Positions 9,586 through 17,659 of a stretch of DNA of 64,000 bases are shown here, piece by piece (position 1 is the stretch's first letter; every line of letters starts with the position of its first letter). This stretch comes from a virus: positions 62,001 to 126,000 of the IMG/VR virus record IMGVR_UViG_3300010157_000035. The stretch is one strand, 5' to 3'. A program made the position numbers and the translations under genes. Below the pieces are notes generated by a model that had not been told where the DNA came from, did no database searches, and was given only the letters and a program-made list of their open reading frames with translations.

Positions 9586-10359
9586 CTATTTTTTCCTAGT
9601 CTTGCGTTCGTCAATATAGTCTTGACCGTCCTTAACGGTTTTGATTTTGCTCTTTAGCCATTGAATATTTTCTTGTATTCGAGCCAACTTGTGCTCACGC
9701 ATCACACTCACAGGATTATCGCCGGCGAATACTGCTTCCTGTCCGTATATGACACCTTCTTCAGGTTGATTTACTCCTAATCGTTGATCAAACATGTCTC
9801 GTAGCTCTGGATCTGGTGTGCCATATAGGTCTGTTATAATTTGATCACGATCACTATCGTTGCCATCCAAATACAATTTGCGAATTTGGCTAGCACTATT
9901 GGCATCTACACCTCGTACTCGAAAGTTCACAGTAGGAGTCACCACAACATACCCATGTTGAGTCATGGGCATCATGCCTTTTTCGTTGTCGGGCAAAGGT
10001 TGTAAGTAACTAGCAGATCCGTCTTTTTTAGGAGCAAAGTTAAAACGTTCGGCATCCTTGGCGCTGACAGCAAATATCAGTGCTGTGTCGGCCTTTTCTT
10101 CGGCCGACAAGCCGGATGTAATTTCTACAGCTTGGTACGGGTTTTTGACATTGACCACATGCCCGGGCGGAACACCCAGTTTGGTCATCATTGCGACTTT
10201 GTCACCGAAACTAAACGGACTTGTGTCTGCGGCCTGCACACTACTACTGGCAATATATACACTGTTTTCGCCAAACTTGTTGGTCAGCCAATCGTAACTG
10301 GCCATGTGGCCCAGGTGAAAAGGATGGAAGCGCCCAGGATATATTACAAGATAATTCAT
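9586..10359 (-). CDS. HxGH nucleotidyltransferase (nicotinamide-nucleotide adenylyltransferase-like)
   Basis: Residues 9-18 read GRFHPFHLGH, the class-defining HxGH signature of the cytidylyltransferase/NMNAT superfamily, which transfers a nucleotidyl group to a phosphorylated substrate. Length (257) is close to phage NMN adenylyltransferases, so NAD synthesis is a reasonable role, although substrate specificity is not readable. The C-terminal 50 residues are charged and helical-looking. The gene ends with TAG, showing amber is a normal stop in this genome. A TAAATA motif lies 7 bases before ATG. Confidence 0.75.
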   Translation of the reverse strand: MNYLVIYPGRFHPFHLGHMASYDWLTNKFGENSVYIASSSVQAADTSPFSFGDKVAMMTKLGVPPGHVVNVKNPYQAVEITSGLSAEEKADTALIFAVSAKDAERFNFAPKKDGSASYLQPLPDNEKGMMPMTQHGYVVVTPTVNFRVRGVDANSASQIRKLYLDGNDSDRDQIITDLYGTPDPELRDMFDQRLGVNQPEEGVIYGQEAVFAGDNPVSVMREHKLARIQENIQWLKSKIKTVKDGQDYIDERKTRKK

Positions 10360-10366
10360 TGTAATA

Positions 10367-10372
10367 TATTTA
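10367..10372 (-). promoter_or_regulatory. TAAATA late-promoter-like motif before the adenylyltransferase gene
   Basis: The minus strand reads CATAAATATATTACAATG, matching T4 TATAAATA at seven of eight positions, with seven bases between motif and ATG. Predicted leader is near zero. Confidence 0.5.
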
Positions 10373-10375
10373 TGG

Positions 10376-10813
10376 TTACATGTTTTCTAGCAACCACAGG
10401 TATATAGGCGTGGTAAATCGTAAACCAACTACACCGTTACAACCCATTTCGCCATAGAATTGATCCTGTACCAGTTCTTTTGTACCGTTAAAATTGTGAT
10501 CATACGTGGCCAACTTGGTTACCATATGCCCAAGTTTAATTTCATCAAATGCCAAATTGGAAATAGACAATGTTGCATCTGACACAATATTACCTTGCTC
10601 ATCTATTTTAGTATGCGTTTCCGTTTTGTTCTTTAATATCAGCCGCAATTCATGATCACCGTCGGCGTCGTTGATGTCTATTTTGATCAGTTGCTGGCCT
10701 TGCACATGATTGATATCAACAAATTTTTCATCGTCGACCCAGGCTTCGAACCCCAATTCAGCTCGACTGTCAGAGGTGTTTAAATTAAAAGAGATACTGA
10801 TAGTGTTTGTCAT
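10376..10813 (-). CDS. Unrecognised 145-residue protein, beta-rich
   Basis: No family recognised. The first half is rich in alternating hydrophobic/polar strands with an acidic DINDADGDHEL segment near 50-60 that resembles a Ca-binding or carbohydrate-binding beta sandwich, but this is only a resemblance. It abuts the gene at 10814-11176 without gap and belongs to a small block (10376-12021) that looks virion-related; no function is assigned. Confidence 0.6.
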   Translation of the reverse strand: MTNTISISFNLNTSDSRAELGFEAWVDDEKFVDINHVQGQQLIKIDINDADGDHELRLILKNKTETHTKIDEQGNIVSDATLSISNLAFDEIKLGHMVTKLATYDHNFNGTKELVQDQFYGEMGCNGVVGLRFTTPIYLWLLENM

Positions 10814-11176
10814 TTAATACGCTGCAGTAACGGTGTTTATATTGCCGGCAGCAAAATCAGTAATGGTTGCTCGTAGCCAAGTAAAATTGCCAATTACAGT
10901 GTTGCTAGTAATTTGGGTCGCCACATTGGCCGCAATCACATTGGCTATTTCAAACCAAGGTGCTGAATCTTGAAGATCATTTAAAGTAGCTTCCACGGAG
11001 ATATTACCTTGAAAACCTGCCACATTGGCTGTTAAAGTTTGAATAGCACCTTGTCCACCGTAGTAGTTGGCAGCAGGAACTGCATTACTAACAAACGTAT
11101 TGCCACCAGCATAACCATTGCCCGGTATGCCTTGTTGCAAAAACGGCACTAGTGTTTGTGTAGTATATGCGGTCAT
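10814..11176 (-). CDS. Small virion-structural-like protein
   Basis: 120 residues rich in Ala, Asn, Thr and Gly (GNGYAGGNTFVSNAVPAANY; TWLRATITDFAAGNINTVTA), a composition like phage tail or baseplate decoration proteins and similar to the nearby tail-fibre repeats. No defined domain is seen. The start overlaps the stop of the preceding 54-residue gene as ATGA. Confidence 0.6.
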   Translation of the reverse strand: MTAYTTQTLVPFLQQGIPGNGYAGGNTFVSNAVPAANYYGGQGAIQTLTANVAGFQGNISVEATLNDLQDSAPWFEIANVIAANVATQITSNTVIGNFTWLRATITDFAAGNINTVTAAY

Positions 11177-11337
11177 ACTTGTTGAATTTCCACAATGATG
11201 TCTGACCCAGCCAGTTCTTCTGCTATTGCTTGCAAAGCAATTAACATATCGTCTGTAGAAAGTTTACCACCTGGGGCAGCATCTTTAATCAATTTTGATA
11301 GTTTGATCACAACTAATTCTTCGTGTATTTTAGCCAT
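11173..11337 (-). CDS. Small acidic helical protein, 54 residues
   Basis: ATG at 11337, TGA at 11173-11175 overlapping the next ATG. The sequence MAKIHEELVVIKLSKLIKDA followed by GGKLSTDDMLIALQAIAEEL is amphipathic and helical-looking, ending IIVEIQQV. The ATGA coupling to the next gene and a TAAATA motif 7 bases upstream support a real gene. Function unknown. Confidence 0.65.
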   Translation of the reverse strand: MAKIHEELVVIKLSKLIKDAAPGGKLSTDDMLIALQAIAEELAGSDIIVEIQQV

Positions 11338-11343
11338 AGTCAA

Positions 11344-12021
11344 CTATTTAGCCGGGATTATTTCTAATGTTTTTCTTATTAGTCCCGGCACCACCAAACT
11401 CAACATGGTCAACCAAACGGGTTCATTATAATCAATGAAGAAATAATCTTGTGTTCGTGTATATTTAAAATTGATCCAATTTTTTAGTGCAGGACTAATT
11501 CTAATACCGGACTGATTTGCTAAAAAGTTTTTTAAATGAGTTTTTTGCTCGGCAGTTAATTTGCCTACTTTAAAATAACTGCGCCATTGATATTTGGGAT
11601 CTCGTAATTGAATTGTATTTCTAGGGCGACTCACAACAGCTTGACTATATTCAACGTAAGACACGCCTGGTAATTTAGCCACTTGATCAATTAACATTCG
11701 ATCGTTAGCGTAAACATACCCAGTGAACGCACTAACTACCAACTTAAAATTTGCTGGCGTAGTCAATAATACATCAGCCAATACGTGCAAATTTTTAACT
11801 GTTGTTTCGGTAATTTTATTTGACTGATTGGATAATTGTGTCACAAGTGGTCGGTTATTCATAGTTTGACTTATTGACCGCCAGGCAATCCTACGCTCAA
11901 TCATACTGTCAATGTGTGCATGTTCCAGAGTTCTTAAACAACTAACTTCTTCCAAATGAAACCTTACGCAATACTCAAATTGACTGTAAAATAATCGATC
12001 TTTGACAACAGGTTTAAACAT
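11344..12021 (-). CDS. Unrecognised 225-residue protein
   Basis: A mixed protein without a recognised domain. It has a predicted hydrophobic stretch near the C-terminus (PVWLTMLSLVVPGLIRKTLE) and a central LLTTPANFKLVVSAFTGYVY segment. It overlaps the end of the ClpA-type gene by eight bases, so it is probably co-transcribed with it. The stop is TAG. Confidence 0.6.
   Translation of the reverse strand: MFKPVVKDRLFYSQFEYCVRFHLEEVSCLRTLEHAHIDSMIERRIAWRSISQTMNNRPLVTQLSNQSNKITETTVKNLHVLADVLLTTPANFKLVVSAFTGYVYANDRMLIDQVAKLPGVSYVEYSQAVVSRPRNTIQLRDPKYQWRSYFKVGKLTAEQKTHLKNFLANQSGIRISPALKNWINFKYTRTQDYFFIDYNEPVWLTMLSLVVPGLIRKTLEIIPAK
11345..11350 (-). promoter_or_regulatory. TAAATA motif, 7 bases before the 54-residue gene
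   Basis: The minus strand reads GCTAAATAGTTGACTATG. The motif overlaps the TAG stop of the upstream gene. Late-promoter-like core with very short predicted leader. Confidence 0.35.
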
Positions 12022-14290
12022 TTGCGCCTGTTTGGTTGAGCACGATGTATCCGTCTTTGTCTACTGTAGGAGCCAGCACCAGAGGTTCAATATCAAATTC
12101 AACAGTATCTTCGACCATTGTGGCAGTTATAGTGCAGTTGTCCAGGCGATCAAACAAGATACGCTTACTAAGCGGCACACGGATTAATTCGTCAATTTTA
12201 CGGCCCAGTGGTCTAGCACCCATTTTGCTGTCGTAACCTTTGTCAGCCAACATGTCAATCACTGACTCGGTCAAGTTTAACCGGATGTTTTTGTTTAACA
12301 AACTATCTTTGAGTTCGTCGACAAATTTAAGCACAACCTTCTTGATGGCCAATGTATCTAACTTGTCAAACTTACACACACAGTCAATACGGTTGCGTAG
12401 CTCGGGCTTAAAGAACTCTTTCATGGCTTTTTCTTCACTGCCAGTGCGTTCTAAACTTTGTCCAAATCCAATGTTGTTGTTTTCATTGTCTCTGGCACCC
12501 AAGTTTGATGTCATAATAATGATACAGTTTTTAAGATCCACTGTTTTGCCACTGCTTGATGTAATACGTGCTTCATCCAACATCTGCAACATGATGTTGA
12601 TCACGTCAGGGTGTGCCTTTTCGATTTCATCAAACAGCAAGATACTAAACGGATTTTTACTTACATCACTGATCAGTTTACCGCCGCCCACTGTGCCGGA
12701 CTCAAAACCCACATAGCCTGGAGGAGCACCAATGAGACCCGACACAGTATGACGTTCTTGGTATTCACTCATATCATACTTGAGCAGTTTCATATCTAGA
12801 TGCTCACCGAGCAATTTAGCCAACTCTGTTTTACCTGTGCCAGTTGGGCCCAAGAACAAGAAACTGGCAATAGGACGCTTGGCATTGCCGATGCCACTGA
12901 AGTTGATATACACACGTTCCAGCACACGATCCACTGCCGCATCTTGTCCATATAATTTTTGCTTGATGTTGGTTTCTAAATCAACAATCTTGGCACTGCG
13001 TTCATTCTCCAATCGATCCAAAGGAACCGCGGTAACTCGACTCAATTGCTCCATGATCATTTGCTTGTTGACAGTTACATTGCCCGCATCTCGTACACGT
13101 TCCTTGGCACAGGCACCGTCTAATAGATCAATTGATTTGTCGGGATTTTTACGATCGTGTATGTAACGTCCACTCAAGTGAACTGCGGCTGTGATAGCTT
13201 CGGTGTCAATCAACACATTGTGAAACGATTCCAATCGTGGGCTAAGTCCAATAAGGATTTGCTCTGTTGTTACTGCATCAGGTTCATCAATGCTGACCCG
13301 ATGGAAGCGACGCATCAACGCACGATCTTTTTCAAATGATTCGTAGTATTCTTCCCAGGTGGTTGACGCTACCACTTTGATATTGCCTCTAGTGATGGCA
13401 GGTTTAAGCATATTGGCCATGTCTAAACTGCCTTGACTGCTGGCACCTGCGCCTTGCATAGTGTGTGCTTCGTCCACAAACAAGATACAGTTTTTCTTGG
13501 TTTCAAGTGCAGTAATAACGGCCTTGAACTTTTCTTCAAACTCGCCGCGATACTTGGATCCAGCCAACAGGCTTCCTACTTCTAAACTCCACAGTTCGTG
13601 TCCTTTAAGGAATGCTGGAACACGGTTGGCCTGCATTTCCTGCGCTAGGCCTTCGACGATGGCAGTTTTACCCACACCAGGATCGCCTACCATCAGCACA
13701 TTGGCTTTGAACTTGCGGGCCAACACTGTGATCATTTCATCTAGTTCGTCGGTGCGGCCAATCATGGGCTCTAATCGATCTTCTCTGGCCAAGTCAGTCA
13801 AATTAACACAGTGCTCGGCCAGTATTTCTGTTGCCTGTTGGTCAGTGAGTCGAACATCACTTTGTTTATAATTGGTTTGATAAAATTCTGCAAATTCTTG
13901 TTTTTTCACTCCAAATTTAAGCAAGAAATAGTGTGCATGACTATTGGTCTCGCTCATTATGGCCAAGTATAAATCCAAGGTGCTAACACTTCTGCGACCA
14001 GTAAACAGCACCTGTGTTAGTGCGCGATTAAACACACGTTCCAGCGCATTGGTTTTCTTGGGTGGAACTGGAGTTGCTGCAACTATTGTGACTATACCAC
14101 TGAGATAAGATTCTAGCTCTTGTTGTAGTCGTCCTGTGTCAGTGCCGAACTTGTCTAATACACGACAGAAAGGATCATGTTTAATTAACGACAACAACAC
14201 ATGTTCAGTCATTACATATTCATGATGACTATCACGTGCCATTTTGACTGCGGCATCGACTATTTGTTCAATTTCGGGATTGTTTTGCAT
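12014..14290 (-). CDS. clpA: ClpA-type AAA+ unfoldase
   Basis: 758 residues, the normal ClpA length, with a Clp N-domain (1-140), AAA-1 with Walker A GDPGVGKT near 203 and AAA-2 with GPTGTGKT near 482, plus the ClpB_D2-small C-terminal domain. An IGF tripeptide near residue 606 (NNNIGFGQ) occupies the position of the ClpP-docking IGL loop of E. coli ClpA, so it probably docks on ClpP to unfold substrates for degradation. No ClpP gene is visible, so host ClpP is the likely partner. No middle coiled-coil of ClpB is present. A sigma70-type promoter lies directly upstream with AAAGGAA as ribosome-binding site. Confidence 0.92.
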   Translation of the reverse strand: MQNNPEIEQIVDAAVKMARDSHHEYVMTEHVLLSLIKHDPFCRVLDKFGTDTGRLQQELESYLSGIVTIVAATPVPPKKTNALERVFNRALTQVLFTGRRSVSTLDLYLAIMSETNSHAHYFLLKFGVKKQEFAEFYQTNYKQSDVRLTDQQATEILAEHCVNLTDLAREDRLEPMIGRTDELDEMITVLARKFKANVLMVGDPGVGKTAIVEGLAQEMQANRVPAFLKGHELWSLEVGSLLAGSKYRGEFEEKFKAVITALETKKNCILFVDEAHTMQGAGASSQGSLDMANMLKPAITRGNIKVVASTTWEEYYESFEKDRALMRRFHRVSIDEPDAVTTEQILIGLSPRLESFHNVLIDTEAITAAVHLSGRYIHDRKNPDKSIDLLDGACAKERVRDAGNVTVNKQMIMEQLSRVTAVPLDRLENERSAKIVDLETNIKQKLYGQDAAVDRVLERVYINFSGIGNAKRPIASFLFLGPTGTGKTELAKLLGEHLDMKLLKYDMSEYQERHTVSGLIGAPPGYVGFESGTVGGGKLISDVSKNPFSILLFDEIEKAHPDVINIMLQMLDEARITSSSGKTVDLKNCIIIMTSNLGARDNENNNIGFGQSLERTGSEEKAMKEFFKPELRNRIDCVCKFDKLDTLAIKKVVLKFVDELKDSLLNKNIRLNLTESVIDMLADKGYDSKMGARPLGRKIDELIRVPLSKRILFDRLDNCTITATMVEDTVEFDIEPLVLAPTVDKDGYIVLNQTGANV

Positions 14291-14320
14291 GTATTCCTTT
14301 TAATAATACGCCTTACAGTT

Positions 14321-14349
14321 ATTATACTACCGTTAGAATAGAATTGCAA
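14321..14349 (-). promoter_or_regulatory. Sigma70-type promoter of the clpA-like gene
   Basis: TTGCAA (14349-14344), 17-base spacer, TATAAT (14326-14321) on the minus strand; the ATG is at 14290, leaving a leader of about 25 bases with AAAGGAA. Confidence 0.65.
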
Positions 14350-14362
14350 CCTATATGGTTAT

Positions 14363-15145
14363 TTATTGGTCACGACTTTGGACAATGGCCGCCATCAATG
14401 ATTCAGGAATATGTGCAGGTATCACAGCATTAACCCGCACAAACATATCGCCAGGTGCATTGCCTTTTTGCCCAAGTCCTCGTCCTTGTAATCTAAACGT
14501 GGTTTTGGCCTGTGTTCTGGGCGGTACAGTTAAGGTAAGTTGATTGCCCAAAACGTCTTGAATTACAATATCCTTACCTAAAATGAGGTCCCACACGCTT
14601 ACGTCTTGGTCTACAGTCAAATTCGGGCCTTGACGATGCCATTTGGGATTGGGGTGAATTCTAAAGGTTATTACTAGGTCAATACCACCTGGGCCTACAC
14701 CAGCGTATTGAACACTATCACCATCATCGATATTGGCAGGTATATCTATTTCTATAACTTGTGTGCCTTGAGGAGTGCCTACACTGATAGTTTTGCGGCC
14801 AGCTACGGCCACATCGTTTAGTGTAATCCACAAGGTCATTTGTGCTCGATTCACCCGTTGATGTGGCTGTTGGAACCTGGCACCGAACACATCAAATATA
14901 GTGTTAAAATCAAATCCGCCTGGCCCCTGATGTTGAAAATTAAAACCCTGCGGACGCGGATTGTTGTATTCGGCACGTTTTTGCTCGTTGCCTAGTATAT
15001 CGTATGCGGCTTGAATTTCTTGAAATCGTGCTTTGTCTCCACCTTTGTCAGGATGATGCTGACTGGCCAATTTACGATAGGCCCGTTTGATTTGGTCAGG
15101 AGTAGCGTTGCGGTCAACGCCCAGAGTTTGGTAGTGGTCAGTCAT
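14363..15145 (-). CDS. DnaJ/CbpA-type J-domain chaperone
   Basis: Residues 1-65 are a J domain with the HPD signature near 32 (ASQHHPDKGGD), which stimulates DnaK ATPase. A short Gly/Phe-rich stretch (FNFQHQGPGGFDFN) follows, then two DnaJ C-terminal beta domains. There is no CxxCxGxG zinc finger, so the architecture is that of class II J proteins such as CbpA. Length 260 is slightly short for the class. The start is three bases after a terminator T-run and has no Shine-Dalgarno. With the ClpA-type gene just downstream it forms a proteostasis pair. Confidence 0.9.
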   Translation of the reverse strand: MTDHYQTLGVDRNATPDQIKRAYRKLASQHHPDKGGDKARFQEIQAAYDILGNEQKRAEYNNPRPQGFNFQHQGPGGFDFNTIFDVFGARFQQPHQRVNRAQMTLWITLNDVAVAGRKTISVGTPQGTQVIEIDIPANIDDGDSVQYAGVGPGGIDLVITFRIHPNPKWHRQGPNLTVDQDVSVWDLILGKDIVIQDVLGNQLTLTVPPRTQAKTTFRLQGRGLGQKGNAPGDMFVRVNAVIPAHIPESLMAAIVQSRDQ

Positions 15146-15148
15146 GTC

Positions 15149-15186
15149 AAAAAAAAAGCAAACAGCATATTAATTATACTGTTTGC
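15149..15186 (-). terminator. Intrinsic terminator immediately before the dnaJ-like start
   Basis: The minus strand has GCAAACAG, a 13-base loop and CTGTTTGC (8-bp stem, 15186-15158) followed by nine T (15157-15149), then GAC and the ATG of the J-protein gene. It ends the transcript of the secreted/lysis genes upstream. Its loop contains the TATAAT of the next promoter. Confidence 0.85.
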
Positions 15187-15201
15187 CTGGAGTGATTACA
15201 A
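15173..15201 (-). promoter_or_regulatory. Promoter embedded in the terminator, for the dnaJ-like gene
   Basis: TTGTAA (15201-15196), 17-base spacer, TATAAT (15178-15173). The -10 box is inside the terminator loop, so a new transcript would begin within the 3' arm of the terminator stem and carry its T-run as leader. Confidence 0.5.
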
Positions 15202-15420
15202 TTACTTCTTGGGTGCTTTTTCTGGAACCCGGGTTCCGTCTACCTTTTTATGCACTTTGATTTTTTTGCACGTCTGTGTAGTTTTTCCACTTTTGTCTCG
15301 AACCACTTTGCCAGCTTTGTCTACTTTGTCTCTACAGACTTCTTTGGTGGTTACTTCAGCATAGGCCGGGTTGGTGACAATTAACACAATCAAAGCGATC
15401 ATTGATATTATGTAATTCAT
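15202..15420 (-). CDS. Small secreted basic protein
   Basis: 72 residues with a signal peptide (hydrophobic core IISMIALIVLIVTNP, probable cut after AYA near 20) and a Lys-rich mature part containing two Cys (VCRDK, TCKKIK). GGAGGTAATC precedes ATG. It lies just after the lysis genes and may be a periplasmic accessory, but no family is recognised. Confidence 0.65.
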   Translation of the reverse strand: MNYIISMIALIVLIVTNPAYAEVTTKEVCRDKVDKAGKVVRDKSGKTTQTCKKIKVHKKVDGTRVPEKAPKK

Positions 15421-15422
15421 GA

Positions 15423-15566
15423 TTACCTCCAGAAAAATAACACAACTTTAAGTTTGTCAATATATTTTTGCAAATATTTTGCTTGTATGTTTTTTGCAAA
15501 GTCAGGTTGTGGAAAGTTCCAACCTACAAATGCTCCTACTGCGATCCAAAATACAGTGTCTAACAT
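15423..15566 (-). CDS. Small single-span membrane protein, 47 residues
   Basis: The start at 15566 was chosen because AAGGAGAAACATC gives a strong ribosome-binding site; the frame extends further upstream without such a signal. A hydrophobic segment (TVFWIAVGAFVGWNF) is followed by a basic amphipathic tail (YLQKYIDKLKVVLFFW). It is adjacent to the holin and could modulate lysis; that is inference from position. Confidence 0.6.
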   Translation of the reverse strand: MLDTVFWIAVGAFVGWNFPQPDFAKNIQAKYLQKYIDKLKVVLFFWR

Positions 15567-15582
15567 GATGTTTCTCCTTATA

Positions 15583-16107
15583 TTATAATGCTGGGAATGA
15601 TTGTGCTGGCCCGGTGGGCTTACTGCCAAATGCTGGCGGTGTGGTTGTTATGGTTGGCGCAGCTGCAGTCGCTCCTGCTCCAAAGCCTGCACTGCTACCA
15701 AAGCCGCTTGCGGCTGGTGTTGGTGTTGCAGTTGTGCTTCCAAAGCCGGTGGGTGCTGTGGGCTGGATTGGTGTCGGCGGCGTATATGTTGTTCCTCCGC
15801 TTGTTGGCAGGGCGATGCCCCCGTTGTTGGCTCCATTTAGTTTCTCCTGTGTGCGACCATAGGCCGCAATACCCAGCACAGCACCCATGGAGATGTGGAA
15901 CAATCCAGCACCTTGTAGAGTGAGTGGTTGCCATTGCACATTAACACCACCGTGGAACATGGCCTGTGTCAGGCTCCACAAGATAGGTGCAATAACAAAG
16001 TCAAAGAAGCAGACCAACATATACATCCAGCCCATCATTGGACGCCACTTTGAATTCATCCAATCTTCTTTTTTCTTTTCACTTGCGCTCAGTGTTTCAT
16101 CTGCCAT
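15583..16107 (-). CDS. Holin, 3TM family-like, with Pro/Gly/Thr-rich tail
   Basis: Residues 15-90 match the three-helix holin family known from gene-transfer agents (SKWRPMMGWMYMLVCFF; GAGLFHISMGAVLGIAAYGR), which permeabilises the inner membrane to release endolysin. The C-terminal 80 residues are low-complexity Pro/Thr/Gly/Ala with repeated GFGS motifs, unusual for a holin. AAGGAG precedes ATG. Neighbours are endolysin and spanins, supporting the role. Confidence 0.8.
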   Translation of the reverse strand: MADETLSASEKKKEDWMNSKWRPMMGWMYMLVCFFDFVIAPILWSLTQAMFHGGVNVQWQPLTLQGAGLFHISMGAVLGIAAYGRTQEKLNGANNGGIALPTSGGTTYTPPTPIQPTAPTGFGSTTATPTPAASGFGSSAGFGAGATAAAPTITTTPPAFGSKPTGPAQSFPAL

Positions 16108-16123
16108 GGTTTGCTCCTTGTTG

Positions 16124-16381
16124 TTATTTTACTTCCTCAAAAGTTTTCTTTTGAGTGTTATACCAGTCGACCCATCCCCGTTGTAGTGTAGCACATTCGT
16201 GGTATGTGGTGTAGTTTGACACAACTGTTTTGGTCAACACACTGAATACTGTTGTTTCAGTATCAATAGTTTTCAATTGTGGGCATGTTTCTAGCAGTTG
16301 CGTTGGAGCTTCAGGAAACCGGCGTGCCACTGGAACTGTTGTGCAACCTGCCAGTAACATGACTAATAAGAGGTATTTCAT
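16124..16381 (-). CDS. Outer-membrane lipoprotein, o-spanin-like (Rz1-like)
   Basis: 85 residues starting with a lipoprotein signal (lipobox LAGC, Cys 13) and a short periplasmic domain. Its start overlaps the stop of the upstream single-span coiled-coil protein by ATGA. Such a pair bracketing endolysin and holin is the i-spanin/o-spanin arrangement that fuses inner and outer membranes in the last step of Gram-negative lysis. Assignment rests on architecture and position, since spanin sequences are poorly conserved. Confidence 0.75.
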   Translation of the reverse strand: MKYLLLVMLLAGCTTVPVARRFPEAPTQLLETCPQLKTIDTETTVFSVLTKTVVSNYTTYHECATLQRGWVDWYNTQKKTFEEVK

Positions 16382-16806
16382 CGACGGTCTCCGGCTGCAT
16401 CATTGTGTGCTTTGACAACTTCCTTGGGCACCGGGCAAGTGTTGTCATATTTTGCAACTTCACGATCTACGTATTGAACAATATCGTTGCCTTGGGTCCT
16501 GTAATACTCACGCTTGGTAACAATTTTGGTTACAATTTTTACATTTTCTGCTTGGCTCCGGGCTTCGGCCGCTGCCACTTGCTGTTCCAGATCAGCCACG
16601 CGGGCTAACCATGCATGGTTGTCACTGATGGCACCGGTCATATACAAACCAAATGCAGTTATGATGGCCGCAATCCATTGAATAGGCGCACGATACAGTG
16701 ATACCAGTGGAACAAATTTTAGAACCGAACTTGCCGCAAGACCCGCCAGTCCGGTCAACAGGACCAAGTAAAATACAATGTCAGGCAACCACTTTAAAAT
16801 CCACAC
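16378..16806 (-). CDS. Inner-membrane i-spanin-like protein
   Basis: 142 residues with two hydrophobic segments (FYLVLLTGLAGLAASSVL; PIQWIAAIITAFGLYMTGA), followed by a coiled-coil periplasmic region (ARVADLEQQVAAAEARSQAE) and a polar tail. The start is GTG at 16806, two bases from the endolysin stop; an ATG two bases earlier is out of frame. Position between endolysin and o-spanin supports the call; two membrane segments rather than one is atypical. Confidence 0.7.
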   Translation of the reverse strand: MWILKWLPDIVFYLVLLTGLAGLAASSVLKFVPLVSLYRAPIQWIAAIITAFGLYMTGAISDNHAWLARVADLEQQVAAAEARSQAENVKIVTKIVTKREYYRTQGNDIVQYVDREVAKYDNTCPVPKEVVKAHNDAAGDRR

Positions 16807-16807
16807 A

Positions 16808-17419
16808 TCAAGCTCCGAACACTAGTAATGCGTGGTTATAATGTTTTTGGCGATCTTCTAGGCCAATGGTGCCACCGTTGATGCGTTTGGTCATTGTCAG
16901 GATATCACCCGAGTCGGCGTATTGATTCAAGTTGTTGCTTTCCCAGAACCAGCAGGCACTTTGTATAGCACCTTCAAATGTTTGTAAGAAGTCAGGAACA
17001 GCTTCTACTGGCATTTCTAAACTGTCGGCAAAGGCTTGATAGTTGGCTTTGCCGGTCAACTGAATAAGTCCACGACCGCAGTAACGGAAGCCGTCACCTG
17101 ACGCTTCGTCACCATTGCCCATTCTGTTGGCATAGACCCGATTGGCAATCATTTCGGGTTGATGAGCAAACTGTTCTGCACTGGAGTCAGTGAAATACTT
17201 GGGGAAAATTTTTCTCAGTGTTTCGGCCCGATAGTTCAAGTTTTCGTGTAGTGCAGTAAAGTTACCACTTTCGTGTGCCGATTGAGCAATAAAAGCAGCC
17301 ACACGCTGTGGTGTGTTGATTTCATAATCTGGTAGTATTTTGTTTAAGGCTTCGGCCCAGTGCTCTAAATATGGGTTATTGCCAATGCATTGTTGTAGCT
17401 GTTGTGGTGTAATTTGCAT
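16808..17419 (-). CDS. Endolysin, glycoside hydrolase family 19
   Basis: A compact 203-residue GH19 catalytic domain without extra modules. Catalytic Glu 50 lies in SAHESGNF, and GRGLIQLTGKANYQ near 113-126 is the typical substrate-cleft motif. It hydrolyses peptidoglycan. No signal peptide is seen, so export depends on the holin. Spanins and holin follow in the same operon. AACAAGGTACTGATATT gives a ribosome-binding site before ATG. Confidence 0.92.
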   Translation of the reverse strand: MQITPQQLQQCIGNNPYLEHWAEALNKILPDYEINTPQRVAAFIAQSAHESGNFTALHENLNYRAETLRKIFPKYFTDSSAEQFAHQPEMIANRVYANRMGNGDEASGDGFRYCGRGLIQLTGKANYQAFADSLEMPVEAVPDFLQTFEGAIQSACWFWESNNLNQYADSGDILTMTKRINGGTIGLEDRQKHYNHALLVFGA

Positions 17420-17445
17420 AATATCAGTACCTTGTTAGATACTAA

Positions 17446-17451
17446 TATTTA
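17446..17451 (-). promoter_or_regulatory. TAAATA late-promoter-like motif before the lysis cassette
   Basis: The minus strand reads ACTAAATATTAG, 26 bases before the endolysin ATG, leaving a leader with AAGG. It overlaps the stop of the DUF2061 gene. Late timing suits lysis genes. Confidence 0.45.
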
Positions 17452-17655
17452 GTTGGTCCTGCCCCATTTGACCCTGTTCCACACTCTTTCATGCGCCCAA
17501 AATAACCCTACTTTGGTCAAGATTTCTGTCAAGGCAATACCACTGGCTAGCAGTGCCTGTCCTGTAATCAACCAACTGATAAGGAAAGTATCTATAGTGC
17601 CAGTGATACGCCAGCTAACTGCCTTGGCAAGGCTACGAACTGGCGTATCATTCAT
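17449..17655 (-). CDS. DUF2061 small membrane protein
   Basis: 68 residues matching DUF2061: SLAKAVSWRITGTIDTFLIS, a second hydrophobic segment and the end FWAHERVWNRVKWGR. Function is unknown; from memory, bacterial members often lie near sulfate-assimilation genes, which fits the APS-kinase-like fusion four bases upstream. Probably an inner-membrane protein with two spans. Confidence 0.85.
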   Translation of the reverse strand: MNDTPVRSLAKAVSWRITGTIDTFLISWLITGQALLASGIALTEILTKVGLFWAHERVWNRVKWGRTN

Positions 17656-17659
17656 GATG

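Noticed and set aside
15588-15923. Plus-strand frames with Cys/Leu-rich content opposite the holin gene
   Set aside because: Overlapping several frames with no ribosome-binding site; the minus-strand holin is recognisable.
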